A DNA stretch of 51,068 nt from JAQBGV01 sp032128395 (GTDB lineage Bacteria > Planctomycetota > UBA8108 > UBA1146), in the NCBI GenBank assembly GCA_032128395.1, contig JAQBGV010000009.1, forward strand, positions 1 to 51,068. Reading direction: 5' to 3'. Under the pieces are notes generated by a model that was given only the letters and a program-made list of their open reading frames with translations, searched no databases and was not told the origin of the DNA. Both the position numbers and the translations under genes were made by a program. Numbering within the stretch: the first letter of the stretch is position 1; the number at the start of each line of letters is the position of its first letter. Below are positions 43,649-51,068 of the stretch, piece by piece.

Positions 43649-44971
43649 CTATCTCCGCTCTTCCCCCCCCTCCCCCTCCGCCGGGATCTCCCTCCCGTGC
43701 GGATCCCGCTCCGGGCGTTCGAGTCTTTCGTCGAGTCGTCGCACCAGGTCTTCGTCGAGGAAGTGCTCCATGCGGTGCGCCGGGTCGTGCAGGTGCGACG
43801 AGGGGAGCGCGAGCCGTTCTCGGAGATAGAGCTCCCAGAGACGGTGTCGACGCACGAGACCTCGGGCGGCCTCCCGGCCGAGTCGCGTGAGGTCCGCGGT
43901 CGTGCCGAGACGATCGATCGCCCCGGCGAGGCGGAGCCGGGTGCGCGCGAGCGCCATGATCCACGGGGGATGCCACGGCGATTCGACCGGTTCGAGGTCA
44001 ACGTCCTCCCCGGCGATCGCGCCGGACGCTTGTTCCCACCGCCGGTACATCTCCCCGAGCAGGTCCTCTTCCGCGATGCGCAGCGACAATCCGAGACGAC
44101 GGAGTCGTCGGATCACCAACCCATGTCGGGGTGCGAACAGGAAGGTGAGACCGAACAGCCCTCCCCCCGCGACCGCCATCATCCCGGCGACCGAAGTGTC
44201 GAGTCGATCTGCGCCGATGAGGCCGAACACGGCGGCGAGGACCGCCGCAATCTGGGCGAGGAGGAGCACTGCGAGCAAGCGGTCGGCGAGCAGGTGACCG
44301 ATCGTGGCGGGGACCACGAGCATCGCGACGACGAGGATCGATCCGACCGCCTCGAAGCTCGCCACCGTGGTCATCGCGGTCATTCCCATCATCAGGAGAT
44401 GCATCGGCGTCGCTCGGATTCCGACGGCGTTCCCCAGGTCGGGATCGAAGCTCGTCAGCAGGAGCTCCTTGAAGAAGAGCGCGACGAGGGAAATATCGAG
44501 GAGGAGCACGGCGCCGAGGGAGATCGCCGCGCGGGGGGGGACCCAACCGCCGATCGCGAACCCCGCCTGATCGAGCGCCGCGTACTCGACCGAGCCGTAC
44601 AGGACACAACCGGGGTCGAGGTCGACCTGTTCGGCGTAGAGCCTGATCAGGATCACGCCGATCGCGAAGAGGGAGGTGAACACTACTCCCATCGCCGCGT
44701 CTCCGTCGATCCGCAGGTGACGGCGGAGCAGGTCGGTCAGGAGTGCGGTCGCCAGTGCCGCGATGAGAGCACCGATCAGCATCGGCACCAGGTCGAGACT
44801 CCCCGCGAAGATGAAACCGACGACGAGCCCGGGAAGCACCCCGTGACTGATCGCATCCCCGAGGAGCGACATCCGACGGAGGACCAAGTAGGTGCCGACG
44901 AGCGCGCAATTGCACGCGGCGAGCACAGCGACGATCAGGACGGGGAGGGTCGATTCGTCGAGGATCGACAT
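43649..44971 (-). CDS. Metal ABC permease (ABC-3 type) with C-terminal DtxR-like metal domain
   Basis: A 440-residue protein starting ATG 44971 (overlaps the upstream permease stop, TGATG). Residues about 1-275 form an ABC-3 (ZnuB/MntB-like) permease with about eight membrane segments and the MSLLGDAISHGVLPGL motif that contacts the ATPase. From about 280 the chain becomes soluble; about 355-435 match the metal/dimer domain of DtxR (LVRRHRLWELYLRERLALPSSHLHDPAHRMEHFLDEDL, then LERPERDPHGREIP), including His and Glu at metal-ligand positions. This is therefore a membrane-tethered sensor-permease fusion, probably manganese, iron or zinc import. Confidence 0.88.
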   Translation of the reverse strand: MSILDESTLPVLIVAVLAACNCALVGTYLVLRRMSLLGDAISHGVLPGLVVGFIFAGSLDLVPMLIGALIAALATALLTDLLRRHLRIDGDAAMGVVFTSLFAIGVILIRLYAEQVDLDPGCVLYGSVEYAALDQAGFAIGGWVPPRAAISLGAVLLLDISLVALFFKELLLTSFDPDLGNAVGIRATPMHLLMMGMTAMTTVASFEAVGSILVVAMLVVPATIGHLLADRLLAVLLLAQIAAVLAAVFGLIGADRLDTSVAGMMAVAGGGLFGLTFLFAPRHGLVIRRLRRLGLSLRIAEEDLLGEMYRRWEQASGAIAGEDVDLEPVESPWHPPWIMALARTRLRLAGAIDRLGTTADLTRLGREAARGLVRRHRLWELYLRERLALPSSHLHDPAHRMEHFLDEDLVRRLDERLERPERDPHGREIPAEGEGGEERR

Positions 44972-46281
44972 CACGAACCCCCGCGTCCGGGCTCGCCCGG
45001 GCGGATCGGGGATTCCGGGAGTCTCCCCCGAGCGCGGAGAGAATTCTCGAGCGCCTGCATTTGCTCCGGGGAAAGAATGGCTCCGATCTCTTCGGCGTCG
45101 AGGTCGATCAAGTCGCGATCGATCCGCGCCTCGGTCCGCAAATATTCCTGCCAGAGCCGCTCGGCCCGGACGGTTCGGGTGGCGAGGACGAGTCCTTCCG
45201 GGGTCAGGGCGATCCCGTCGGAGCGCCAGTCGATCAGTCCGCGGCGCCTCGCGTGCTCGAGTCGACTCCGCAAGAGACCGGGTCTCCAGGCGCGTCGACG
45301 CGCGAGTTCCGCTTCTCCGACCGGGCGACCGCCGTTCTCCTCGACCCCCTCGTAGATCGCGCCGAGCAGTCGCCGGCGCTCCCGCCGCCGTCGACGTCGC
45401 ACCCGGATCGTCGTGCGCGCGATGATCCCCCGACGCGGTGCGACGAGGAACGAGAGGACAAAGATCGTCGACGCCGACAGGACGATCACCGGACCGGCGG
45501 GGAAGTCCGAGGAGCGGGCGCTGACCGCGGTGCCCACCGCCCCCGAGAGCATCCCGAAAACGGAAGCGAGCACGAGCATCGGTCCGAGCCGGTCGGTCCA
45601 GAGCCGCGCCGCGGTGGGGGGGATGATCAAGAGGGCCGCGGTGAGCACGACCCCGACCGCGGGGAGAGCGATGACCACGGTGACGGTGATGAGCACCATC
45701 AGGAGCAGGTCGAGGCGCCGGACCGGCCATCCCTCGACCCCGGCGAAGTCGGGGTCGAAGCAGATCAGTTTCCACTCCTTCCAGAGCGCAAGGACGAGCG
45801 CGACCGTCCCCAGCGCCACCGTTCCGATCCAGATGTCATCGGAGATGCTCATCTGGGCCGTGCGCCCGAGGAGGAATCCATCGAGCCCCGCTTGGGCCCC
45901 GTTCCCGGACCGTTGGATCACCCCCGACAGCGCGATCCCGGCTCCGAAGAAGCAACCGAGGACGATTCCGATCGCGGCATCCTCGCGGATTCGACCGCGA
46001 CGGGAGATCGCGCCGACGACCAGGACTCCGAGCACGCCGGTAGCGAAGGCTCCGAGCAGCAGCACGGGGAAGTGCCGGGTACCGGTCACGAGGAACGCGA
46101 GGCAGATCCCCGGCAGGGTCGCGTGGGAGAGCGCGTCGGCGAGGAGCGCCCGGCGGCGGAGCAGCGCCAGCGAGCCGGTCGACCCTGCGGCGAGTCCGAG
46201 CGCAGCGGTGCCGGCGAGGACGACCGCGGTGTTGTACTCGAGGCCGATCACGTTCTTGGGAGCCCGGCCGGTGGTCGCCAT
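44971..46281 (-). CDS. Metal ABC permease (ABC-3 type) with C-terminal winged-helix domain
   Basis: A 436-residue protein from ATG 46281. Residues about 1-285 form the ABC-3 permease (SLALLRRRALLADALSHATLPGI motif, then several segments ending in FVLSFLVAPRRGII). The remaining 150 residues are basic and then resemble the N-terminal half of DtxR-like regulators: a winged helix (LLRSRLEHARRRGLIDWRSDGIALTPEGLVLATRTVRAERLWQEYLRTE). The metal domain that follows lacks the usual His ligands (DAEEIGAILS). Overlaps the ATPase gene upstream by 34 bp and the second permease downstream. Confidence 0.88.
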   Translation of the reverse strand: MATTGRAPKNVIGLEYNTAVVLAGTAALGLAAGSTGSLALLRRRALLADALSHATLPGICLAFLVTGTRHFPVLLLGAFATGVLGVLVVGAISRRGRIREDAAIGIVLGCFFGAGIALSGVIQRSGNGAQAGLDGFLLGRTAQMSISDDIWIGTVALGTVALVLALWKEWKLICFDPDFAGVEGWPVRRLDLLLMVLITVTVVIALPAVGVVLTAALLIIPPTAARLWTDRLGPMLVLASVFGMLSGAVGTAVSARSSDFPAGPVIVLSASTIFVLSFLVAPRRGIIARTTIRVRRRRRRERRRLLGAIYEGVEENGGRPVGEAELARRRAWRPGLLRSRLEHARRRGLIDWRSDGIALTPEGLVLATRTVRAERLWQEYLRTEARIDRDLIDLDAEEIGAILSPEQMQALENSLRARGRLPESPIRPGEPGRGGS

Positions 46282-47102
46282 CCCGGCCTCCCCTCCGCCC
46301 CGCGACGGACCGCCTCGGCCGCCTCGTCGAGCAGCGTGAGACGCCCTCCGTAGGTGGCGAGGAGGTTCTCGCGGGTGAAGGTGGTCCCGATCGGTCCGGC
46401 GGCGACGAGTCGGAGATTGAGGAGGAGTACGTGATCGAAGTACTCCTCGACCGTCTGGAGATCGTGATGGACGACGACCACGGTGCGCCCCTCTTCGCGC
46501 AGGGCGAGCAGCACCTCGAAGATCGCGGTTTCGGTGGCGGCGTCGACCCCCGAGAACGGTTCGTCCATCAAGTACACCTGCGCGTCCTGGGCGAGGGCGC
46601 GGGCGAGGAAGACGCGCTGCTGCTGCCCACCGGAGAGCTCGGCGATCTGGCGGCGGGCGAGGTCGGCGATCCCGACCTGCTCGAGGCATCGCATCGCGAG
46701 ATCACGCTCGCGCTTTCCGGGGCGACGGAACCAACCGAGCCGGGCGTAGGTCCCCATCAGCACCACGTCGCGGACGTCGACGGGGAACTCCCAGTCGACA
46801 CTCTCGCGCTGTGGGACGTAGCCGCAACCGTGGCGGCCGCGGCGGGCGGACTCCCCGTGAATGCGGACCCAACCGCTCGCTGGGCGCACCAGCCCGAGGA
46901 TCGCGCGGATGAGGGTGCTCTTCCCGGCGCCGTTCGGGCCGACGATGCCGACGAGCTTTCCCGCGGGGATCTCGACGTCGATGTCCCACAGCACCGGCTT
47001 CGCCTGATAGGAGACGGTGAGGTCGTGGACCTCGATGGCGGGGGCGTCCCCCTTTGCTCCACCGACTTCGGTCGCCGCCGCCGGCGATCGGGATCTCTTC
47101 AA
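46248..47102 (-). CDS. Metal ABC transporter ATP-binding protein
   Basis: A 284-residue ATPase of the ZnuC/MntB family. Walker A IVGPNGAGKSTLIRAILG, signature LSGGQQQRVFLARALAQD and Walker B VYLMDEPFSGVDAATE are present, with the Q-loop VPQRESVDWEFPV (the family-typical R-x-S-V-D-W). It starts at TTG 47102 overlapping the substrate-binding-protein stop, so the two are coupled; the ATG-poor frame gives no better choice. It drives the two fused permeases. Confidence 0.92.
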   Translation of the reverse strand: MKRSRSPAAATEVGGAKGDAPAIEVHDLTVSYQAKPVLWDIDVEIPAGKLVGIVGPNGAGKSTLIRAILGLVRPASGWVRIHGESARRGRHGCGYVPQRESVDWEFPVDVRDVVLMGTYARLGWFRRPGKRERDLAMRCLEQVGIADLARRQIAELSGGQQQRVFLARALAQDAQVYLMDEPFSGVDAATETAIFEVLLALREEGRTVVVVHHDLQTVEEYFDHVLLLNLRLVAAGPIGTTFTRENLLATYGGRLTLLDEAAEAVRRGAEGRPGWRPPAGLPRT

Positions 47103-48112
47103 CGGAGCGCCTCCACGATCGTCCGCACGTTGTGACGCACCATCCCCATGTAGGTCTCGTCCGGGGTGCCGGCCTTCCCCATCGCATCGCTGTACAGTTC
47201 GCCCCCGATGCGCAGTTCGTGCCCGCGCGCCTTGCACCCTTCGACCAGCGCCAAGACGTTTCGTTTCGAGATCGTCGACTCGACGAACACCGCGGGGAGT
47301 CGACGCTGGACGATGTACTGCACCAGCTCGTTGATGCGGTGGACCGCCGCCTCCGACTCGGTGCTCAATCCCTGGATCCCGACCACTTCGATCCCGTAGG
47401 CCATCCCGAAGTAGCGGAAGGCGTCGTGCGCGGTCACGATCGTGCGCCGCTCTTGGGGGATCAGCGCGAGCTGTTCCCTCACTTCGCGGTCGAGCGCCAA
47501 CAACTCCACGACCAACACGTCGGTCCGCGCGCGGTAGCCCGTCGCTCCCTCCGGATCGAAGGCGATCAGCGCATCGCGGACGATGAGCGCGACGTCTTTC
47601 CAGAGGACGACATCGAACCAGAGGTGCGGATCGATGGTGCTCCCTTCGGTGCGGAGCAGTCGAGGGCGGGGGATCCGTTCGCACACCGCTAGGGTGGGGC
47701 GCTGCTCATCGAGTCGCTCGAGGGCCCCGGCCATGCGACCCTCGAGGTGGTGGCCGCAGTAGAGGACGAGGTCCGAATCGAGCAACTTCCGGACGTCGCC
47801 GGGGGAGGCCTTGTAGAGATGCGGGTCCGTTCCCGGCCCCAGCAACGACTCGACCGTGCCCCGTTCTCCGACGATCTGGGCGGTGATGTCCGAGAGCATC
47901 CCGACAGTGCAGGTGATGCGCATCGGAGGGGGCCCCGCGAAGCGAGCGTCGAGCAGCACTTCGCTGTCGTGGCTCCCGGAAACGCGGTCGCTACAGCCGG
48001 GAACGACGATCAGCAGGGTCCCCGTGACGAGGGCCCCGATAGCGAGAGTCAGAGTAGCGAGGGCCCCCATCGGGAGAATCCACCCTTGGTGTCCCCGGAG
48101 GGGCTGCATCAC
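47099..48112 (-). CDS. Metal ABC transporter substrate-binding protein (ZnuA/PsaA-type)
   Basis: A 337-residue exported metal-binding protein. The N-terminus (about 15-40) is hydrophobic and ends GCSD, a likely lipobox (VVPGC) for an outer-leaflet lipoprotein. Cluster A-1 ligands: H in DPHLYKASPGD, a second H in DPHLWFDV, and later ones in FVESTISKRNV and the C-terminal MGKAGTPDETY region. No His-rich loop, so manganese or iron is as likely as zinc. First gene of the importer operon, read from a divergent promoter region shared with thyX. Confidence 0.93.
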   Translation of the reverse strand: MMQPLRGHQGWILPMGALATLTLAIGALVTGTLLIVVPGCSDRVSGSHDSEVLLDARFAGPPPMRITCTVGMLSDITAQIVGERGTVESLLGPGTDPHLYKASPGDVRKLLDSDLVLYCGHHLEGRMAGALERLDEQRPTLAVCERIPRPRLLRTEGSTIDPHLWFDVVLWKDVALIVRDALIAFDPEGATGYRARTDVLVVELLALDREVREQLALIPQERRTIVTAHDAFRYFGMAYGIEVVGIQGLSTESEAAVHRINELVQYIVQRRLPAVFVESTISKRNVLALVEGCKARGHELRIGGELYSDAMGKAGTPDETYMGMVRHNVRTIVEALR

Positions 48113-48141
48113 GGTCCTTCCCTGTGCCGGCGAAGAGGACG

Positions 48142-48170
48142 ACGATAGCGGGGGAAGGGGCTCTTCGCAA
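48142..48170 (-). promoter_or_regulatory. Candidate promoter of the metal importer operon
   Basis: On the minus strand, TTGCGA (48170-48165) and TATCGT (48147-48142) are 17 bp apart, each with four consensus bases, 30 bp before the substrate-binding protein start. By-eye call. Confidence 0.3.
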
Positions 48171-48245
48171 CGGCAGAATGAGCGAAGACAAAAAAAAAGA
48201 TGTGCTTCGGCTCATCTTCAGGAGATCCCCTCTGTCTCCCCCCGC

Positions 48246-48254
48246 TGATATACT
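48246..48254 (+). promoter_or_regulatory. Candidate extended -10 promoter of thyX
   Basis: TGATATACT contains an extended -10 (TG-n-TATACT, matching five of six bases), 32 bp upstream of the thyX ATG at 48287. No -35 match is visible, as is usual for extended -10 promoters. Confidence 0.4.
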
Positions 48255-48286
48255 CCTCCGCCCTGGGGAGGGGGGAAGCCGCGCTC

Positions 48287-49882
48287 ATGCTCACGCCGAA
48301 CACCGCCGATCTCACCGTCGATTTCACCGTCGAGCTCGTCAACGCCTTCCAGCGTCCGTTCGACAATGCGATCGCCACTGCCCGCACCTGCTACTCCCCG
48401 ACCGGGATCATCGGCAGCCAGCAAGTGGGTGGGGATGCGCTCCCGGAGGCTGAACGCGCTCTGGCCCTCGCTCGGCGAGATGCACTCGCCTCGTCGATCT
48501 ACCAGGCGGGGCACCATACCCCGTTCCAACACCCGACCTTCCAGTTCACCCTCTCCGGGGTGTCGCGGCACTTCATCTGGTCCTTCCTCCACTCGCATCC
48601 GTTCTACAATTCCGAGCAGGTCTCGCAGCGGTACGTGAAGGTGAAACGCGAGGCGGTCCACGTTCCGGCGATGCCCGACCGGGCCCGCGAGATCTTCGTC
48701 GCCGCGGTCGATCAGCAGATGCGCGCCTACCGCGACCTCCGCAGACTCGGGGTCGATGCCGTCGCGGATGAGTACTTCCGCCGGTTCAAGAATCGCCGTG
48801 GCACCGAGCGCGCGCTCTCCGATCTCAGGAAGCGCTCTCAGGAAGTCGCTCGCTACGTGCTCCCGGTCGCGACGACCGCGTACCTGTACCACACCATCTC
48901 GGGGATCACGCTCCTGCGCTACGCGCGCCTCGTCGAGCAGTACGACTGCCTCGAAGAGCAACGCCGGGTGGTGCGCGCGATGATCGAAGCGGTCTCGCGG
49001 CACGACCGGGAATTCGCCCGTCTCGCCGGCGATTCGATCCCGCTCGAGGAGACCGCCGAGCATCAGCTCCTCGGGGGGATCGAGCGGGAGGGTCGTTCGG
49101 GCTCGAAAGAGCGCCGTGAGGAGTTCGATGCAGGCCTCGACGGACGGGTCTCGAAGCTCGTCGACCGAAAGATGCACAACGAGGAGATCCTCGCCGAAGC
49201 GGTCCGCGAAGTGGTCGGTCTCTCTCGCTCGGAACTCGACGATGACGCCGCGATCGCGCTCGCGCTCGACCCCGGCCGCAACCCGATCCTCGGCGACTCG
49301 CTGAACCTGACCACCCACGCGAAGATCACGCGGGCGCTCTTCCATCCTTCCTACACCTTCCGGAAGAAGATCTCGCACACGGCGGACAGCCAGGACCAGC
49401 GGCACCGAATGACCCCGGCCTCCCGGCCGATCTTGCTCGCGGCGTTCCCCGACGAACCCGACTTCATCCGTCCCGCCCTCATCGAGGAGCACGAATCGCT
49501 CCGCACCCTCTACGACCGAGCGATGGAGCGCACCTGGGAAGCGATCGCGCGGGTGAGGGCCGCCGGAGCGAGCGCGGAAGCGGCGTCGTATCTGCTTCCG
49601 AATGCGGTCGCGATCCGATTCACCGAGTCGAGCGACCTCCTCGCGCTCCGCCACAAGCACTCGATGCGCCTCTGCTACAACGCCCAAGAGGAGATCTGGC
49701 GGGCGAGCCGAGACGAAGCGGAGCAGATCGCCGCGGTCGAACCCCGTATCGGGAATCTCCTGCTGCCGCCCTGCACCCTCCGCCACCGTGGCGGGACCCG
49801 ACCAGTATGTCCCGAGGGGGATCGGTACTGCGGTGTGCCGGTGTGGCGAGTGCCGAGGGAGGAGTGGGGGAGGGTGATCTAG
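48287..49882 (+). CDS. thyX: FAD-dependent thymidylate synthase, long two-domain ThyX
   Basis: A 531-residue flavin-dependent thymidylate synthase, about twice the usual 220-260 residues. The first domain carries the ThyX motif in expanded form: RHFIWSFLHSHPFYNSEQVSQRY (residues about 100-122), after GHHTPFQHPTFQF. A second, diverged ThyX-like half includes ISHTADSQDQRHRMTPASRP near residue 365 and RHKHSMRLCYNAQEEIW near residue 455, echoing the first motif. The enzyme makes dTMP from dUMP using methylene-THF and FAD. A candidate extended -10 element lies 32 bp upstream. Confidence 0.88.
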   Translation: MLTPNTADLTVDFTVELVNAFQRPFDNAIATARTCYSPTGIIGSQQVGGDALPEAERALALARRDALASSIYQAGHHTPFQHPTFQFTLSGVSRHFIWSFLHSHPFYNSEQVSQRYVKVKREAVHVPAMPDRAREIFVAAVDQQMRAYRDLRRLGVDAVADEYFRRFKNRRGTERALSDLRKRSQEVARYVLPVATTAYLYHTISGITLLRYARLVEQYDCLEEQRRVVRAMIEAVSRHDREFARLAGDSIPLEETAEHQLLGGIEREGRSGSKERREEFDAGLDGRVSKLVDRKMHNEEILAEAVREVVGLSRSELDDDAAIALALDPGRNPILGDSLNLTTHAKITRALFHPSYTFRKKISHTADSQDQRHRMTPASRPILLAAFPDEPDFIRPALIEEHESLRTLYDRAMERTWEAIARVRAAGASAEAASYLLPNAVAIRFTESSDLLALRHKHSMRLCYNAQEEIWRASRDEAEQIAAVEPRIGNLLLPPCTLRHRGGTRPVCPEGDRYCGVPVWRVPREEWGRVI

Positions 49883-50133
49883 CCCGGCCGTCCCCGTGGC
49901 CAGGTGATGGGCAGCTCGGACCGCGTTCTTCGAGTCCCGGCCGTCGCCGCTCTCTCCCCGAGGATGCCGCCTTTCCCCCCCCATCCGATACTTCCTGGAC
50001 GACCTCCCGAGCGGGTCGAGGCTCCCGGCGGCTCCTCTGCGTCCCTTCGGGCCGTAGGCGCGCCTCCGAGGTGCTTCCGCTCATCTTGTCGTTGCAGAGG
50101 GGATGGACCGCTTCTGGATGGGGAGGCGGTGGC

Positions 50134-51068
50134 ATGCTGCAATCCGACGCCTCCGCGCTCTTCATCCGGCGCCGTTGGCTCATCGCCGTGACGTTCTTCG
50201 TCACGGCTGCGGCCCACCTCATTGCTTACCAGACTCTCCCCGAGAGCTTTCAGGCGGATGCAGTCCTGCGACTGCGCCCCCGCGCCGCGCCTTCGGTTCG
50301 GGCCGGGGGGATCGAGGGGATCGAGCTGCACGATCCATTCGGCTTGCCTCTCCTCGAACAGCTTCTCGTCGATCCCGAGTACCACGAGGCCGTGCGTCGC
50401 CGGCTGTGGGCCGAGGACCCTGCTCTCGCCGATGCATGGCACCCCCAGAGTCTCGAGCTCGCTCCTCTCGAGGGTACGGGGAACGAGTTCCTCCAACTGA
50501 CCTACCGCGATTCCGATACCGAACGGCCTGCGCTCATCCTCTCGCACGCGGCCGAGGCGCTCGAGGAGGTCGCTCAGAATTGCTACGAGGAAGATCTCGA
50601 GCGGGCGCGAGGGCGCCTGGGCGATCAGGTCGACACGACGGCGACCGAACTGCGACGGCTCGAAGCGGGATTGAAGGAGTTGCGTCTGCGCGCCCAGCTC
50701 CCTCCCGAGGCCGAAGGAGTTCGCACGCACCGAGAGGCAATCCTCGTTTCGCTCGACGCGATCGCGATGCGTCTGGTCGAAGTCGAGGGCGAGTCCACCG
50801 AGCTCCGAACCCGTCTGGAGCTCCTCGCCGAAGCAGCGGGCGACACCACGCTCGAACCGGATCGCCTCCTCTCCCGCCTCGCGGGGACCCCGGCGGCCCA
50901 GGTGGTCGAGCGGGTGGCGACGCGCCTCGTCGAGGCCGAGCTCGAGATCGCGCGATTGCGGGGGATATTCGCGGATGAGCACCCGGAACTTCGCCGAGCG
51001 CTCCGGCGCCTCGAGGCGGAGAACGAGATCTTCCAGGCGCTGTTCGATCAGTCGACCCCCCTCGGTCG
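50134..51068 (+). CDS. Wzz/GumC-like chain-length or export protein, N-terminal part
   Basis: The frame is open from ATG 50134 (GAGG eight bases upstream) to the window end, 311 codons. An N-terminal transmembrane segment (about 11-32, RRRWLIAVTFFVTAAAHLIAYQTLP) is followed by a periplasmic-looking domain and a long coiled coil (about 150-310, e.g. TTATELRRLEAGLKELRLRA). The segment order is that of polysaccharide co-polymerases in glycan export. The C-terminus and any kinase domain lie beyond the window. Confidence 0.68.
   Translation, partial: MLQSDASALFIRRRWLIAVTFFVTAAAHLIAYQTLPESFQADAVLRLRPRAAPSVRAGGIEGIELHDPFGLPLLEQLLVDPEYHEAVRRRLWAEDPALADAWHPQSLELAPLEGTGNEFLQLTYRDSDTERPALILSHAAEALEEVAQNCYEEDLERARGRLGDQVDTTATELRRLEAGLKELRLRAQLPPEAEGVRTHREAILVSLDAIAMRLVEVEGESTELRTRLELLAEAAGDTTLEPDRLLSRLAGTPAAQVVERVATRLVEAELEIARLRGIFADEHPELRRALRRLEAENEIFQALFDQSTPLG

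Noticed and set aside
48190..48198. Run of nine A residues upstream of thyX
   Set aside because: No hairpin precedes it on either strand, so it is not a terminator; no further meaning seen.

Overview
The window is 51 kb of GC-rich bacterial chromosome, densely packed with genes on both strands and with many 1-4 nt gene overlaps. I recognised no tRNA, rRNA, CRISPR array, phage or insertion sequence. A secreted HEYGH protease ending in a duplicated EF-hand (dockerin-like) segment, the long FAD-dependent ThyX, the paired DUF4139 proteins and the large TPR-ATPase suggest a Planctomycetota-type organism. That placement is an inference from style, not from a marker gene.

Layout. 1-3.0 kb (minus): M61 aminopeptidase (cut by the window edge) and type-3 prolyl-tRNA synthetase. 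3.2-12.2 kb (plus): M20 amidohydrolase plus methyltransferase; a HypA-like small protein plus a UbiD/menaquinone-type decarboxylase; then a tight run holding a cytochrome bd-superfamily subunit I fused to cytochrome c, a second CydA-like membrane protein, a membrane-anchored unknown, a 3-hydroxyisobutyrate dehydrogenase-like enzyme, SprT-like and PilZ proteins. 12.2-12.4 kb: nested tandem repeats with a strong hairpin. 12.4-15.2 kb (minus): formate-THF ligase and a diverged RNase HII-like protein. 15.4-25.3 kb: CtlX-type hydrolase, TrmH-type RNA methylase (minus), a 1126-residue ATPase/TPR protein, YceH, CDGSH protein and two tandem DUF4139 proteins. 25.3-25.7 kb: REP-like repeats. 25.7-30.4 kb: DUF6941, Nudix, SRPBCC, two adjacent D12-class adenine methyltransferases and DUF423. 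30.5-34.7 kb (minus): thioredoxin-domain YyaL-type protein and a fumarase-like alpha/beta pair. 35.2-40.9 kb: protease, BaiN-type flavoprotein (minus) and glycosyltransferase. 40.9-42.3 kb (minus): thioesterase, HIT and TlpA-like genes. 42.5-48.1 kb: MntR/DtxR-type regulator, DoxX, and a four-gene metal ABC importer. 48.3-51.1 kb: ThyX and the start of a Wzz/GumC-like protein.

Main discoveries. (1) The TlpA-like thioredoxin gene at 40897-41448 has an in-frame TGA exactly where the first active-site Cys of WCGPC belongs. A hairpin fitting the bacterial SECIS pattern starts 10 nt downstream. This is best read as a selenocysteine (UGPC) protein that ordinary gene calling would split in two. (2) The fumarase-like pair at 32901-34670 has lost all three [4Fe-4S] cysteine motifs and the beta-subunit active-site motifs, and its alpha subunit has gained a histone-H1-like Lys/Ala tail. 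(3) Both permeases of the metal importer are fused to DtxR-like regulatory domains. (4) The bd-type oxidase cassette looks like two CydA-related subunits, one with a c-type haem domain. (5) The DoxX gene seems to carry a one-base deletion near its 5' end.
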